Shown here: one piece after another, positions 6,981-15,082 of the stretch
How positions within the stretch are numbered: position 1 is the stretch's first letter
Layout: the number at the start of each line of letters is the position of its first letter
From: Polaribacter sp.
Lineage (GTDB): Bacteria > Bacteroidota > Bacteroidia > Flavobacteriales > Flavobacteriaceae
NCBI GenBank assembly: GCA_030731695.1
Contig: JANQTK010000147.1
Coordinates: forward strand, 1 to 19,181
Reading direction: 5' to 3'
DNA: 19,181 bases
Program-made: the position numbers and the translations under genes
The notes under the pieces: generated by a model
What the model saw: only the letters and a program-made list of their open reading frames with translations
Told to the model about the DNA's origin: nothing
Databases searched by the model: none

Positions 6981-8689
6981 TGATTTGGATTTGTAGATTC
7001 TCCAACAGTTGCACCCTTAAACCAAACCTCTGCATAACTTCCATTTTGGTATTGTTTGGAAATATCACCATTGTAAATTTCTGACTTGGTAGATTTACCA
7101 TTTGCCTGATTATAAGCGCCTTGTTTAAAATAATTAATTTCACCTGCATACGCATTTGGTCTTTCTTCACTTACAATTCTTTTGGTTGCATATCTTTTAA
7201 TAACCTGTTGTGGAATATCTGCCTTTGTAGAAAAATCTGATTTTAATAGATTTTTAGCAAACTTTACTGTTGGATGATTTTCACTTGTAAAGGTTAAATA
7301 CATCATTCCTTTATATACATTTACTTCGTAGGTAAATTCTTCTCCTAACTCAATACCATCTTTTGGTTCTTCTGGTTCTGTGGTTGCATCTGTACCAACT
7401 ACTGAAAAATCATATCCCCAAACTGCTGTAGAAAAATCCCATCTGCCAGAATTATCTCCTAGTGTATTTATTTCATAATTCCAAAAAACAGACCCTTTTG
7501 TGTGTCCTGGAAATTTCTTATAATATATTTTTAAAGGTTCGTTTTCATGACCTTCACCACTATGAATTTGACCAACAACCACTGCATACGAAGATGAAAT
7601 ATCTGCATGACCAGTGGTAGAAACGTGTTGTACTTTTAATGTAGCTGTAAGTTTCCCTCCTTCTTCTGGAATCCAATGTTTTTTTTCTCCTAATTCTGTT
7701 CTTGTGTTACTAGAAGTTCGAGACGTAATACAATCTTGAATATAATTATTGGTAATAATATGATTGCTATCTGTAATTCTAATACCTCCTGTTCCATCAA
7801 TATTTTCACCCAAAAAGTAATTACCATTAACTAAAGCATTTGATCCATGTCTTAAAACCAATGAACCTCTGCATCTTCTAAAAGTATTATTGATAAATTG
7901 ATTGTTTTTACTTTTATTGGTAATAATTTCATTTTCGCCATCAGATTCCACAAAATAATTATTAGTAACTATTGTATTACTATTTACATTTTGATTTTCA
8001 CTGCTGCCTATTCGTATTGTTTCGCTATCACCAGAATTACTTAAAGTAGGATCAATTTTTGCATATTTATAAAAATAATTATTACTAATGGTGTGTCCTA
8101 CTGCAATACAACTAGTATTTGTTGTTCCATTCGGTGAGGCATTGTAAGCCAATTCAACTAAAATTAATGCTCCAGCACTTTCTTTATTCATAAAAGAACA
8201 ATTAATAACCGAATTATAAGTACCATACAAAACAATCCACCTGTGTTTTGTAATTGATGTAGTTCCATTATCGGCTTTATCATCTGGACTAATAGCTAAA
8301 CCATCAATAGCACAATTTTGAATTGTACTATAATTTGCATAATCAGACCCATCTCTAAACTCTATAAAGTTACTTGCTCCATAACCACCTTGCCAATAAA
8401 AACCATCTACTATAACATAATCTCCTCCAATACTCATTTGTAAACCTCCTGTAAACTTAACTCCACCCGGAGTTGCAGCTTTAAATGTGATAGGATTATC
8501 TGCTGTACCGGTAGTTGGTGAGAATTTAATTCTTTCATCAGATGAATAAATTCCGTCTGCTAAAACAACTGTATCACCTGCGTTTAGTGTCAAATTTTTA
8601 AGCTCAGATGGATTGTTAATATTGTGAATAGTTTGGCTAAATGCAGAAATTGAAAGCAATACTAATAACTGAAATGTAAATTTTTTCAT
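6977..8689 (-). CDS. PL6-PL7 chimeric alginate lyase, both modules truncated
   Basis: 570 residues. After a signal peptide (1-19, cleaved near AFSQ), residues 20-321 match the N-terminal part of the PL6 enzyme ending at base 185, including K259 (NEIITNKS) and R280 (LVLRHG). At residue 321/322 (about base 7727) the sequence switches in mid-helix to PL7: RTSSNTRTEL (324-333), catalytic QIH (374-376) and FKQGAYNQ with Tyr526. The PL7 part is closest to the first PL7 domain of the next gene upstream (8758-10722). The PL6 half lacks roughly the last 150 residues of its helix and all C-terminal modules. The PL7 half lacks about 50 N-terminal residues, including the first strand (WKILL). There is no lipobox or T9SS domain, so it would be periplasmic if stable. 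It may be a working two-activity enzyme, a decaying deletion product, or an assembly join. Codon use looks like its neighbours and there is no frameshift. Confidence 0.85.
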   Translation of the reverse strand: MKKFTFQLLVLLSISAFSQTIHNINNPSELKNLTLNAGDTVVLADGIYSSDERIKFSPTTGTADNPITFKAATPGGVKFTGGLQMSIGGDYVIVDGFYWQGGYGASNFIEFRDGSDYANYSTIQNCAIDGLAISPDDKADNGTTSITKHRWIVLYGTYNSVINCSFMNKESAGALILVELAYNASPNGTTNTSCIAVGHTISNNYFYKYAKIDPTLSNSGDSETIRIGSSENQNVNSNTIVTNNYFVESDGENEIITNKSKNNQFINNTFRRCRGSLVLRHGSNALVNGNYFLGENIDGTGGIRITDSNHIITNNYIQDCITSRTSSNTRTELGEKKHWIPEEGGKLTATLKVQHVSTTGHADISSSYAVVVGQIHSGEGHENEPLKIYYKKFPGHTKGSVFWNYEINTLGDNSGRWDFSTAVWGYDFSVVGTDATTEPEEPKDGIELGEEFTYEVNVYKGMMYLTFTSENHPTVKFAKNLLKSDFSTKADIPQQVIKRYATKRIVSEERPNAYAGEINYFKQGAYNQANGKSTKSEIYNGDISKQYQNGSYAEVWFKGATVGESTNPNQ

Positions 8690-8757
8690 TTTTTTTACGA
8701 TTTATATGTGATACTAAAAATAAAGTTGAAGTTAAAATAGTAAAGGACACATTTATG

Positions 8758-10722
8758 CTAATCATTTTTCATGAAATAGTCTTTGTTTGAAATAGCATTA
8801 TCATTGATTATTATACTTCCTTTTTTAAACCAAACCTCAGCATAGTTACCATCTTCATATTGCTTTTTTAAATTTCCACCATGTGTTTCAGCACCAGAAC
8901 ACCAATTTTTATTAATTTCTGGAGATTTTCCATTAGTTTGATTATAGGCTCCTAGTTTAAAAAACAAACCTTCTCCTAAGTAAGCATCTGCAAGCTCAAC
9001 ACCATCTTGACCAATCGGCACAAATAGTCTTTGTGTTTGTAATGGAATATCTTCAGTAGTAGTATATTCTGAATTGATTAAATTCTTTGTAAATATTTTG
9101 GTTTTATGATTCTTGCTTCTAAATTTTAAATTCATAACACCATTTTTAACTTCTATTTCATAACTAAATTCTTCCCCTAAAGTTATCCCTTCTTTTGGCT
9201 CTTCTGGATATGAATTTTCTTCTGAGCCTACAACAGAAAAATCGTAACCCCAAACAGAAGTAGAAAAATCCCATCTTCCTGCATTATCGTCACCTTTTGT
9301 GTTAATTTCATAATGCCAAAAAACAGAACCTTTTGTATGACCAGGAAATTTTTTATAAAATATTTTAAGCGGTTCATTTTCGTGTTTATCTGCACTATGA
9401 ATTTGACCAACAACTACAGAATGTGATGCTGCTACACGTGCGTCACCAGTTGAAGAAACATTCATTACTTTAAGTGTTGCTGTTAATTTATCATTTGCAG
9501 TTTTGGGATACCATTTTTTTAATTGTGCTAACTCAGTTCTTGTATTATTAGAAGTTCCATGTGTATCTCCTGCATTTGGTGTTTTAAAAACAACCCAATC
9601 TGTAGTGCCATCATTCGTAGTAAAAAAGAAATCTTTATTTTCGAAATTATTTGCAATGCCAGCATTTGAACCATCTCCTAAAATTAAATTCCAATGATCA
9701 AAAAATGGAATAACGTGACTTGCATAAATAGGATTTTCATCTACTAATGCACCTGCTCCTAGAGTTGATTCCTTAAACCAAACTTCTGCATAGCTTCCGT
9801 TTTTATATTGTTTTAAAATATCTCCATTAAAAATTTTAGATTTTGTAGATTGCCCATTTGCTTGATTATAAGCTCCTTGCTTGAAATACATTAATTCTCC
9901 TGAATATGCATTTTCTTTTTCTTCACTTACAGTTCGCTTTGAAGAATATAAATTTATAACCTGCTGAGGAATATCTTTTTTACTTGAAAAATCTGATACT
10001 AACAAATTTTTTGAAAAAGTTGCCTTTTCGTGATTTTTGCTAGTAAATGTAAGATGCATAATTCCTTTAAAAACATTTACTTCATAAGTAAACTCTTCCC
10101 CTAATTCAATTCCATCCTTGGGTTCTTTGGGATTAGTAGTTGAATTTGGTCCAACAACAGACCAATCATAACCCCAAACAACTGTAGAAAAATCAAATCT
10201 TCCTTTATTATCTCCTTTTGTGTTAATTTCATAATTCCAAAAAACGGAACCTTTTTTATGACCTGGATATTTTTTGTAATATATTTTTAAAGGTTCGTTT
10301 TCATGTCCTTCATCACTATGTATTTGACCAATTACTACTGAAAAAGAAGAGGGCACTGTTGCATCTCCTGTTGTTGAGACATGTTGTATTTTTAATGTTC
10401 CTGTTAATTTTCCTCCAATTTCTGGAGTCCAATATTTTTTTTGATGAAGTTCAGTTCTTGTGTTTTTTGATGTTCTAGAAGTTACTCCTGCATTAGGTGT
10501 CTTGAAAACAACCCAATTACCTTTGGAATCTGACGAAACATAAAAAAAATCGTCTTTTTTATAATTGATAAGGCTTTCCTTATAAGTACCATCTCCTAAA
10601 AGGATTTTCCATTTGTCTAAAGAATAAATAACATCGCTTGGAAATACTATTTTTTCATTTTTTTCTTTATTACAAGCTAAAAATGACAACAATAGTAAAT
10701 TAAAAATTAGTATTTTTTTCAT
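8758..10722 (-). CDS. Lipoprotein with two tandem PL7 alginate lyase domains
   Basis: A 654-residue protein with a lipoprotein signal (LLSFLAC, Cys17) followed by charged residues NKEKNEK, which would fit export to the outer-membrane surface. Two PL7 (alginate lyase 2) jelly-roll domains lie at ~30-318 and ~337-635. Domain 1 has NTRTEL (87-92), QIH (133-135) and FKQGAYNQ with Tyr285. Domain 2 has NTRTEL (393-398), QIH (440-442) and FKLGAYNQ with Tyr593. Both have complete catalytic motif sets. The QIH form of the motif is commonly linked to activity on G-containing blocks. The domains are clearly related (shared stretches such as KTPNAG, HENEPLKI and GSVFW) but not identical, and domain 2 has a longer C-terminal loop with an extra cysteine (NWCSGAETHGGN), which points to an old internal duplication. 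It sits 24 bases after the PL6 lipoprotein gene in the operon. Confidence 0.9.
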   Translation of the reverse strand: MKKILIFNLLLLSFLACNKEKNEKIVFPSDVIYSLDKWKILLGDGTYKESLINYKKDDFFYVSSDSKGNWVVFKTPNAGVTSRTSKNTRTELHQKKYWTPEIGGKLTGTLKIQHVSTTGDATVPSSFSVVIGQIHSDEGHENEPLKIYYKKYPGHKKGSVFWNYEINTKGDNKGRFDFSTVVWGYDWSVVGPNSTTNPKEPKDGIELGEEFTYEVNVFKGIMHLTFTSKNHEKATFSKNLLVSDFSSKKDIPQQVINLYSSKRTVSEEKENAYSGELMYFKQGAYNQANGQSTKSKIFNGDILKQYKNGSYAEVWFKESTLGAGALVDENPIYASHVIPFFDHWNLILGDGSNAGIANNFENKDFFFTTNDGTTDWVVFKTPNAGDTHGTSNNTRTELAQLKKWYPKTANDKLTATLKVMNVSSTGDARVAASHSVVVGQIHSADKHENEPLKIFYKKFPGHTKGSVFWHYEINTKGDDNAGRWDFSTSVWGYDFSVVGSEENSYPEEPKEGITLGEEFSYEIEVKNGVMNLKFRSKNHKTKIFTKNLINSEYTTTEDIPLQTQRLFVPIGQDGVELADAYLGEGLFFKLGAYNQTNGKSPEINKNWCSGAETHGGNLKKQYEDGNYAEVWFKKGSIIINDNAISNKDYFMKND

Positions 10723-10746
10723 GATAATGGTTTGTTTTATAAGTAC

Positions 10747-13044
10747 TTAATACATTAGTTTTAATTTTAGGTTTTGCACTACTTCAATTGTTCCTGAATT
10801 TTGAATAAAGTTATCTACTGGTTTTTGATCTTTTTCGCCCCACAAAATGGCTATAATTTTTACGGGATTATTACTAAAAGTATTGCTTTCTATATCTACA
10901 TTTACAATACCTCTATTTTTTATTAAAATGCTTTCTGATGATTTTCCAGAATTGGTAACTGTATTATTTATAAAAAGCAAGTTTCCGCCAATAGTAGATT
11001 CATCATAACCTCCTCTGTAATAATCCAATATACTTTCTGAAATATTATCAAAAGTGGTATTTGTAATCAACACAAACTCAGCATTATAATCACCACCATC
11101 ATTGGTTTCCTTATTTAAGTTTATCCCTTTTACACAATTTTTAATCAATGAGTTCGACACCATAATTGTATCTGCAAACGATCCTTTAGAGACTTCTAAA
11201 ACCGATTTAAAATTTTGTATTTCTGAATCTTTTATGAATAAATCGTATGCTTTTGACATTTTTTTATCTAGTGTAGTAAATGCATTTTGATTGCCATTTC
11301 CGTTTAAAATTAGATTTTGTATATGTAATTTTCCTTCAGGTTGTAAAGAAAAAGCGGTACTTGGTGATGTAAAATTAATAATCGCTTTACTGTTTTTATT
11401 AGCAGAAGTTATGGTGATTTCTTTATTAATTGTAACAGTTTCTGAAATAGTTATATCAGTTGATTTTAAACTAATTATATCTCCTGAAATTGCATTTTTA
11501 AATGCTTGCGATAGTTCATTAGCTGTGGAAACATTATGAATTTTTGGATCTCTTTTTTCTTTTTCTGATGAAAACCAAGTTGTACCATATTTTGTTTTAT
11601 CAATTAAAATAGTACCCATTGAAACTGGATTTACAATTGCACCAATATTATTTTTTGACATTCTGCTTGCACCAAACAGATCTGTTTTGATTTTATCAAA
11701 ATCAAAACCTTGATATATAATTGAATTGTTTTTTGTAGTGGTAAATAAATTTTCTGAAATTTTACTTACAGTAATATCTTGTTTCAAAATTCCATCAGAG
11801 CTAACTTCGCTTTTATTTTCGTTATTAGAAATATTATTTTTAAAGGTGATGCCATCAACTGTATCATAATTAAAAACTGGATATTCAGAAATTGTTGAAT
11901 TATAAATTAAATTATTGGCAAAAAGGGTTCTTTCGGGTCTTGCTGAGCGAATTTCGGAAGCTGGTAAAACATTACTTTTACTAATATTAGAGCCTACACT
12001 TAAAAACCAAGGTGTAGGGCATTCTATCCAAGAATTATAAGCTACAACAACATCTGTAACTTGATTGTATCTATTTAATGGCGATTTTGGAATACCGTTC
12101 ATTACTGCAATTGGCGCTCTAAATTCTGTTCCTTTTAGTTTGTAGAAATAGTTATTGGTAATCCAATGACCTGTATTAATTACGCGAATTCCGCCAATAA
12201 ATTTTGAGTTGTCATTACCAATAAACACATTACCATTAATTGTGTTATAATTTCCATGACGCAAAACCAAAGATCCTTCGCTCTCAAAAAACACATTATT
12301 TTTAAAATTATTATAATTTGATTTACTTGATATAATTTCTACCTCACCATTACAACGTTCAAAAAAGTTATTTTCTACTTTAGTATAAGAAGGTGTCATA
12401 GAGGTTCCACTATCTCCAATTTGTATAGTTTCGCCATGTGGACCTCCTTTTCTTGGTCTTGGTCCAAAATGATTACCAATAATTTGATGATAATTGTTAA
12501 TGTGCTCATTACCTTTTAACATCACCATTATTGTAGGTCCAAAATTAGATTTACCAGCAATATAATTGTTGCTCAACTCATTATGTTGTCCCCAAAATTC
12601 TACCCAATGATCTGAGTCATCTCTATCTAATTGTGTAAATTCTTCTATAACACAATTGGTTACTTTTGAGTGAAATGCAATTTTTTCATCATTAATTTTA
12701 AAACGAATAACATATTTTGTAGGAGTGTATCCGTTTCTAAAATACAAGTCTTTTACTATTAAATATTTCCCTCCAATTCTAAGATTCGATTTTCCTTCAA
12801 TAAATACTTTCCCTGGAGTTTCTGCTCTCAATGTAATCGGATTTTCTTTGCTACCTTCTCCAAAAAATTGAATTTCTATATTTGTATAAGTTCCTTCTTT
12901 TAAAACAATTTCATCACCTGGTCTTGCATTTGTAATGGCTTCTTTTAATTCATTTTCATTTTCTACTAAAATGGTATCTATTTGTTTTTTATCACAAGAT
13001 GTAAGTAAAAAAAAAAGGCTGATTAAAATGTAATAAAACTTCAT
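10747..13044 (-). CDS. PL6 alginate lyase, two beta-helix domains, lipoprotein
   Basis: A 765-residue protein with a lipobox LLTSC (Cys17). Residues ~25-480 form the catalytic PL6 parallel beta-helix, with K241 in EIISSKS and R262 in LVLRHG, and substrate-site stretches such as HGETIQIGDSG (203-213) and NSPLNRYNQ-type NPLNRYNQ sequence after the active site (KSPLNRYNQ). Residues ~500-765 form a second beta-helix beginning ANELSQAFKNAISGD, the two-domain layout of AlyGC-type PL6 enzymes, in which the second domain supports dimerisation and exolytic action. It would act from the outer membrane on alginate oligomers or polymer. It is paralogous to the periplasmic PL6 encoded at 15083-17467, with the same order of motifs. 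It is separated by 13 bases from the PL7 lipoprotein gene upstream and 24 bases from the PL7-PL7 gene downstream. Confidence 0.9.
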   Translation of the reverse strand: MKFYYILISLFFLLTSCDKKQIDTILVENENELKEAITNARPGDEIVLKEGTYTNIEIQFFGEGSKENPITLRAETPGKVFIEGKSNLRIGGKYLIVKDLYFRNGYTPTKYVIRFKINDEKIAFHSKVTNCVIEEFTQLDRDDSDHWVEFWGQHNELSNNYIAGKSNFGPTIMVMLKGNEHINNYHQIIGNHFGPRPRKGGPHGETIQIGDSGTSMTPSYTKVENNFFERCNGEVEIISSKSNYNNFKNNVFFESEGSLVLRHGNYNTINGNVFIGNDNSKFIGGIRVINTGHWITNNYFYKLKGTEFRAPIAVMNGIPKSPLNRYNQVTDVVVAYNSWIECPTPWFLSVGSNISKSNVLPASEIRSARPERTLFANNLIYNSTISEYPVFNYDTVDGITFKNNISNNENKSEVSSDGILKQDITVSKISENLFTTTKNNSIIYQGFDFDKIKTDLFGASRMSKNNIGAIVNPVSMGTILIDKTKYGTTWFSSEKEKRDPKIHNVSTANELSQAFKNAISGDIISLKSTDITISETVTINKEITITSANKNSKAIINFTSPSTAFSLQPEGKLHIQNLILNGNGNQNAFTTLDKKMSKAYDLFIKDSEIQNFKSVLEVSKGSFADTIMVSNSLIKNCVKGINLNKETNDGGDYNAEFVLITNTTFDNISESILDYYRGGYDESTIGGNLLFINNTVTNSGKSSESILIKNRGIVNVDIESNTFSNNPVKIIAILWGEKDQKPVDNFIQNSGTIEVVQNLKLKLMY

Positions 13045-13057
13045 ATTTTAATTTTGA

Positions 13058-13963
13058 TTAATGAGTTATTGTTAATGTGTAATATTTAACTTTTGCAAAT
13101 GCTTCTAAATTTGTAGTTTGTAAATAATTACCTGCTTTAAAATAGTTTTCAAATGGCCATTTTGCTAGGCTAATATCTTCGTAAATATAAGGATATTCGT
13201 TATTTAGCTGTAGTTCTAATTTTCCTTTAGATGCTTTTATTCTAAATTCAAACTCATCAAAACCAACATAACCCATGTTTATTTTTTCGTCTTTCCAAAT
13301 ACTACTAGAAGTGTTAAATAAATTTGTTCCTGAAGTAGTTTCATTTACTAGTGATTTTTTAAAAGCCCATACGTAGCCTTCTTCCCAATACATTTTAAGT
13401 AATGGAGGACCGTTGTTTGATGAAAATCCATAAGAATTCATATCTGAAATTGAAATAATACCATGAATTTGCATAAAAATAGTTCTATGAAATACTCTTG
13501 ATGAAGTAGTATTGTCTTTAGAAATTTCCATCATTTTTAAACGACCTTTCATTTCTCCTCCAGTATCTAAAGTCCAATTTATTTTTGAATTTGCTGGATT
13601 AATTAACTCTCTTAATTCAGTTCTAGAAAAACTGCTATTTGAAGTTGTTGTGCTAGGAAATGTATAAAAAACAATAGATTTATCTAAAACATCATCATAC
13701 ATATATGGTTTTAAAGCTGTTATGTTTCTATATCCACCATTTACAAGTTGATTCGGCTGGTATTCATCTGGACTTCCGTTATTATTTTCATCAACAGGCA
13801 AAGTAACTTTCCAATTAGAGAAATTTATATCAGCAAATTTTTCTGTATTTTCAACTAAAATTACTTCTTCAGCCTCATCCTTACTATCCATAAAAGATTC
13901 GCACGAAAAAAAACTACTCGTACTTATGGATACTAACAAAAAAACTATTTTTTTAAATTTCAT
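13058..13963 (-). CDS. PL7 alginate lyase lipoprotein
   Basis: A 301-residue single-domain PL7 (alginate lyase 2) enzyme. The signal ends in SFFSC (Cys21), followed by an acidic stretch (KDEAEE) that would fit surface lipoprotein export. The jelly-roll domain begins with FSNWKVTLPV (48-57), the typical first strand, then SRTELRE (113-119), QIHG (165-168) and YFKAGNYLQ (274-282) with catalytic His167 and Tyr280. It is complete and of typical length. It belongs to a different PL7 branch from the tandem PL7 protein (NTRTEL / GAYNQ type), so the operon holds at least two PL7 lineages. Gaps to its neighbours are 12 and 13 bases, so it is certainly cotranscribed. Confidence 0.92.
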   Translation of the reverse strand: MKFKKIVFLLVSISTSSFFSCESFMDSKDEAEEVILVENTEKFADINFSNWKVTLPVDENNNGSPDEYQPNQLVNGGYRNITALKPYMYDDVLDKSIVFYTFPSTTTSNSSFSRTELRELINPANSKINWTLDTGGEMKGRLKMMEISKDNTTSSRVFHRTIFMQIHGIISISDMNSYGFSSNNGPPLLKMYWEEGYVWAFKKSLVNETTSGTNLFNTSSSIWKDEKINMGYVGFDEFEFRIKASKGKLELQLNNEYPYIYEDISLAKWPFENYFKAGNYLQTTNLEAFAKVKYYTLTITH

Positions 13964-13975
13964 TTTTAAATTGGG

Positions 13976-15046
13976 TTACTTTATGTAACATTTTAACACT
14001 TTTACAGTTATGCTATCTTTTTTTAGGACTATAAAATAAAGACCTTTTGAAAAATTAGAGACATCTAAAGTATTATGCGAAAGTCTGTTCTGAATAGGTA
14101 CTTTTCTTCCAACAAAATCGTATAATTCTATTGAACTATACGTGTTTAAATTGCCGTTTTTTAACTGCACTATACTTGAAGCAGGATTAGGAAATAACAC
14201 TATATTTTCGGCTTGAGCTTTTAAATCATCAACAGAAAGTGCTCCTGAAATTTCTTGAATACTAAAATCTGCAAATTTCATAATTTCGTCTTTTAAATCT
14301 TGTTGATTGAGTAAACTTCTATAAATACCCCATTTTGGTCTTGCAAAATCTGCACCATCTTGCCAAGTATCTAAAGATGAATTTGTGTGCGAAAATAAAA
14401 TTTGATTATCTGATTGCTTTTTTATTTCTATAAAATACGATCCTGTTTCTCCAAATTTAATGACTTCTTTTACTGTTACCCAAGTGCCTCTAAACAAGTC
14501 TAAATTTGCTGTTTTTAGAGTGGTTTGATTTGTAGTTGGAGTGTATCTTAACTCTAACCTATCAGGATTTGATTTTCGTAAAGTAAGCGTTATCATTGGT
14601 ATAGATTCATAAGGTCCTCCTACTGATTTTATTTGATGAATGTGTGTAAAATTACTTGATGGTTGAAAATCATCACTTATTTTAAACATCCATTTGTATT
14701 CCACAGTTTCGCCAACGACTGCTTTTAAATTTTCTGGAGAACCATCGTAACTTTTTATTTCATTTCGTTGTCTGTCAAAATTTATACAACGATCATTATC
14801 AGGACTTACATGAATATGAAATTGAAAAACAAATTTATTTAATTGCTCATCAAAAACTTGGGTTATATGATCCCCAAAACTAGCGTGATTGCAATCTGGC
14901 ACTTCAACAACATTTTTGTTAGGCAAAGCAAAAGCAGTATTTATTAAATTATATGTGTTGGTTACACCATCTGCGCTCAAAACTACTTGACCTGATAAGG
15001 TTTGCAACATCAAAATAGATAATAAAATTTGTAAAACTTTATTCAT
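13976..15046 (-). CDS. T9SS-exported jelly-roll protein, putative polysaccharide lyase of uncertain family
   Basis: 356 residues starting at ATG 15044-15046 (MNKVLQ). A longer frame exists only through an upstream TTG at 15055, which I do not favour. A signal peptide covers ~1-20. The middle (~25-265) looks like a beta-jelly-roll/concanavalin-like polysaccharide lyase of the heparin-lyase-I-like group (Pfam Polysacc_lyase type): FQFHIHVSPDNDRC (74-87), DRQRNEIK (91-98), THIHQIK (134-140), and RPKWGIYRS (236-244). The conserved Arg/Glu, His and Tyr/Arg positions look catalytic, but this is inferred. Residues ~281-356 are a type A T9SS sorting domain (IVLFPNPASS, FSKGLYFIVL). It is the second gene of the operon, 36 bases after the periplasmic PL6 gene (from the chosen start). 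Its place suggests an alginate- or uronate-polymer-degrading enzyme, but it does not show PL6, PL7 or PL17 motifs. It could also be a binding protein. Confidence 0.72.
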   Translation of the reverse strand: MNKVLQILLSILMLQTLSGQVVLSADGVTNTYNLINTAFALPNKNVVEVPDCNHASFGDHITQVFDEQLNKFVFQFHIHVSPDNDRCINFDRQRNEIKSYDGSPENLKAVVGETVEYKWMFKISDDFQPSSNFTHIHQIKSVGGPYESIPMITLTLRKSNPDRLELRYTPTTNQTTLKTANLDLFRGTWVTVKEVIKFGETGSYFIEIKKQSDNQILFSHTNSSLDTWQDGADFARPKWGIYRSLLNQQDLKDEIMKFADFSIQEISGALSVDDLKAQAENIVLFPNPASSIVQLKNGNLNTYSSIELYDFVGRKVPIQNRLSHNTLDVSNFSKGLYFIVLKKDSITVKVLKCYIK

Positions 15047-15082
15047 TATAAACAATTAGACTGTGAAATTTTTTAAATATTA

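Noticed and set aside
6871..7170. 99-codon minus-strand frame across the chimera/GntK-Gnd junction
   Set aside because: It overlaps two well-supported genes in another frame and its product has no protein-like domain.
7700..7760. Frameshift as explanation for the PL6-to-PL7 switch
   Set aside because: The frame is uninterrupted on both sides and neither the missing PL6 C-terminus nor the PL7 N-terminus appears in another frame nearby; a deletion-type join explains it better.
15047..15055. TTG start three codons upstream for the jelly-roll protein
   Set aside because: The ATG at 15046 begins a standard signal peptide (MNKVLQILLS), so the longer form is unnecessary.
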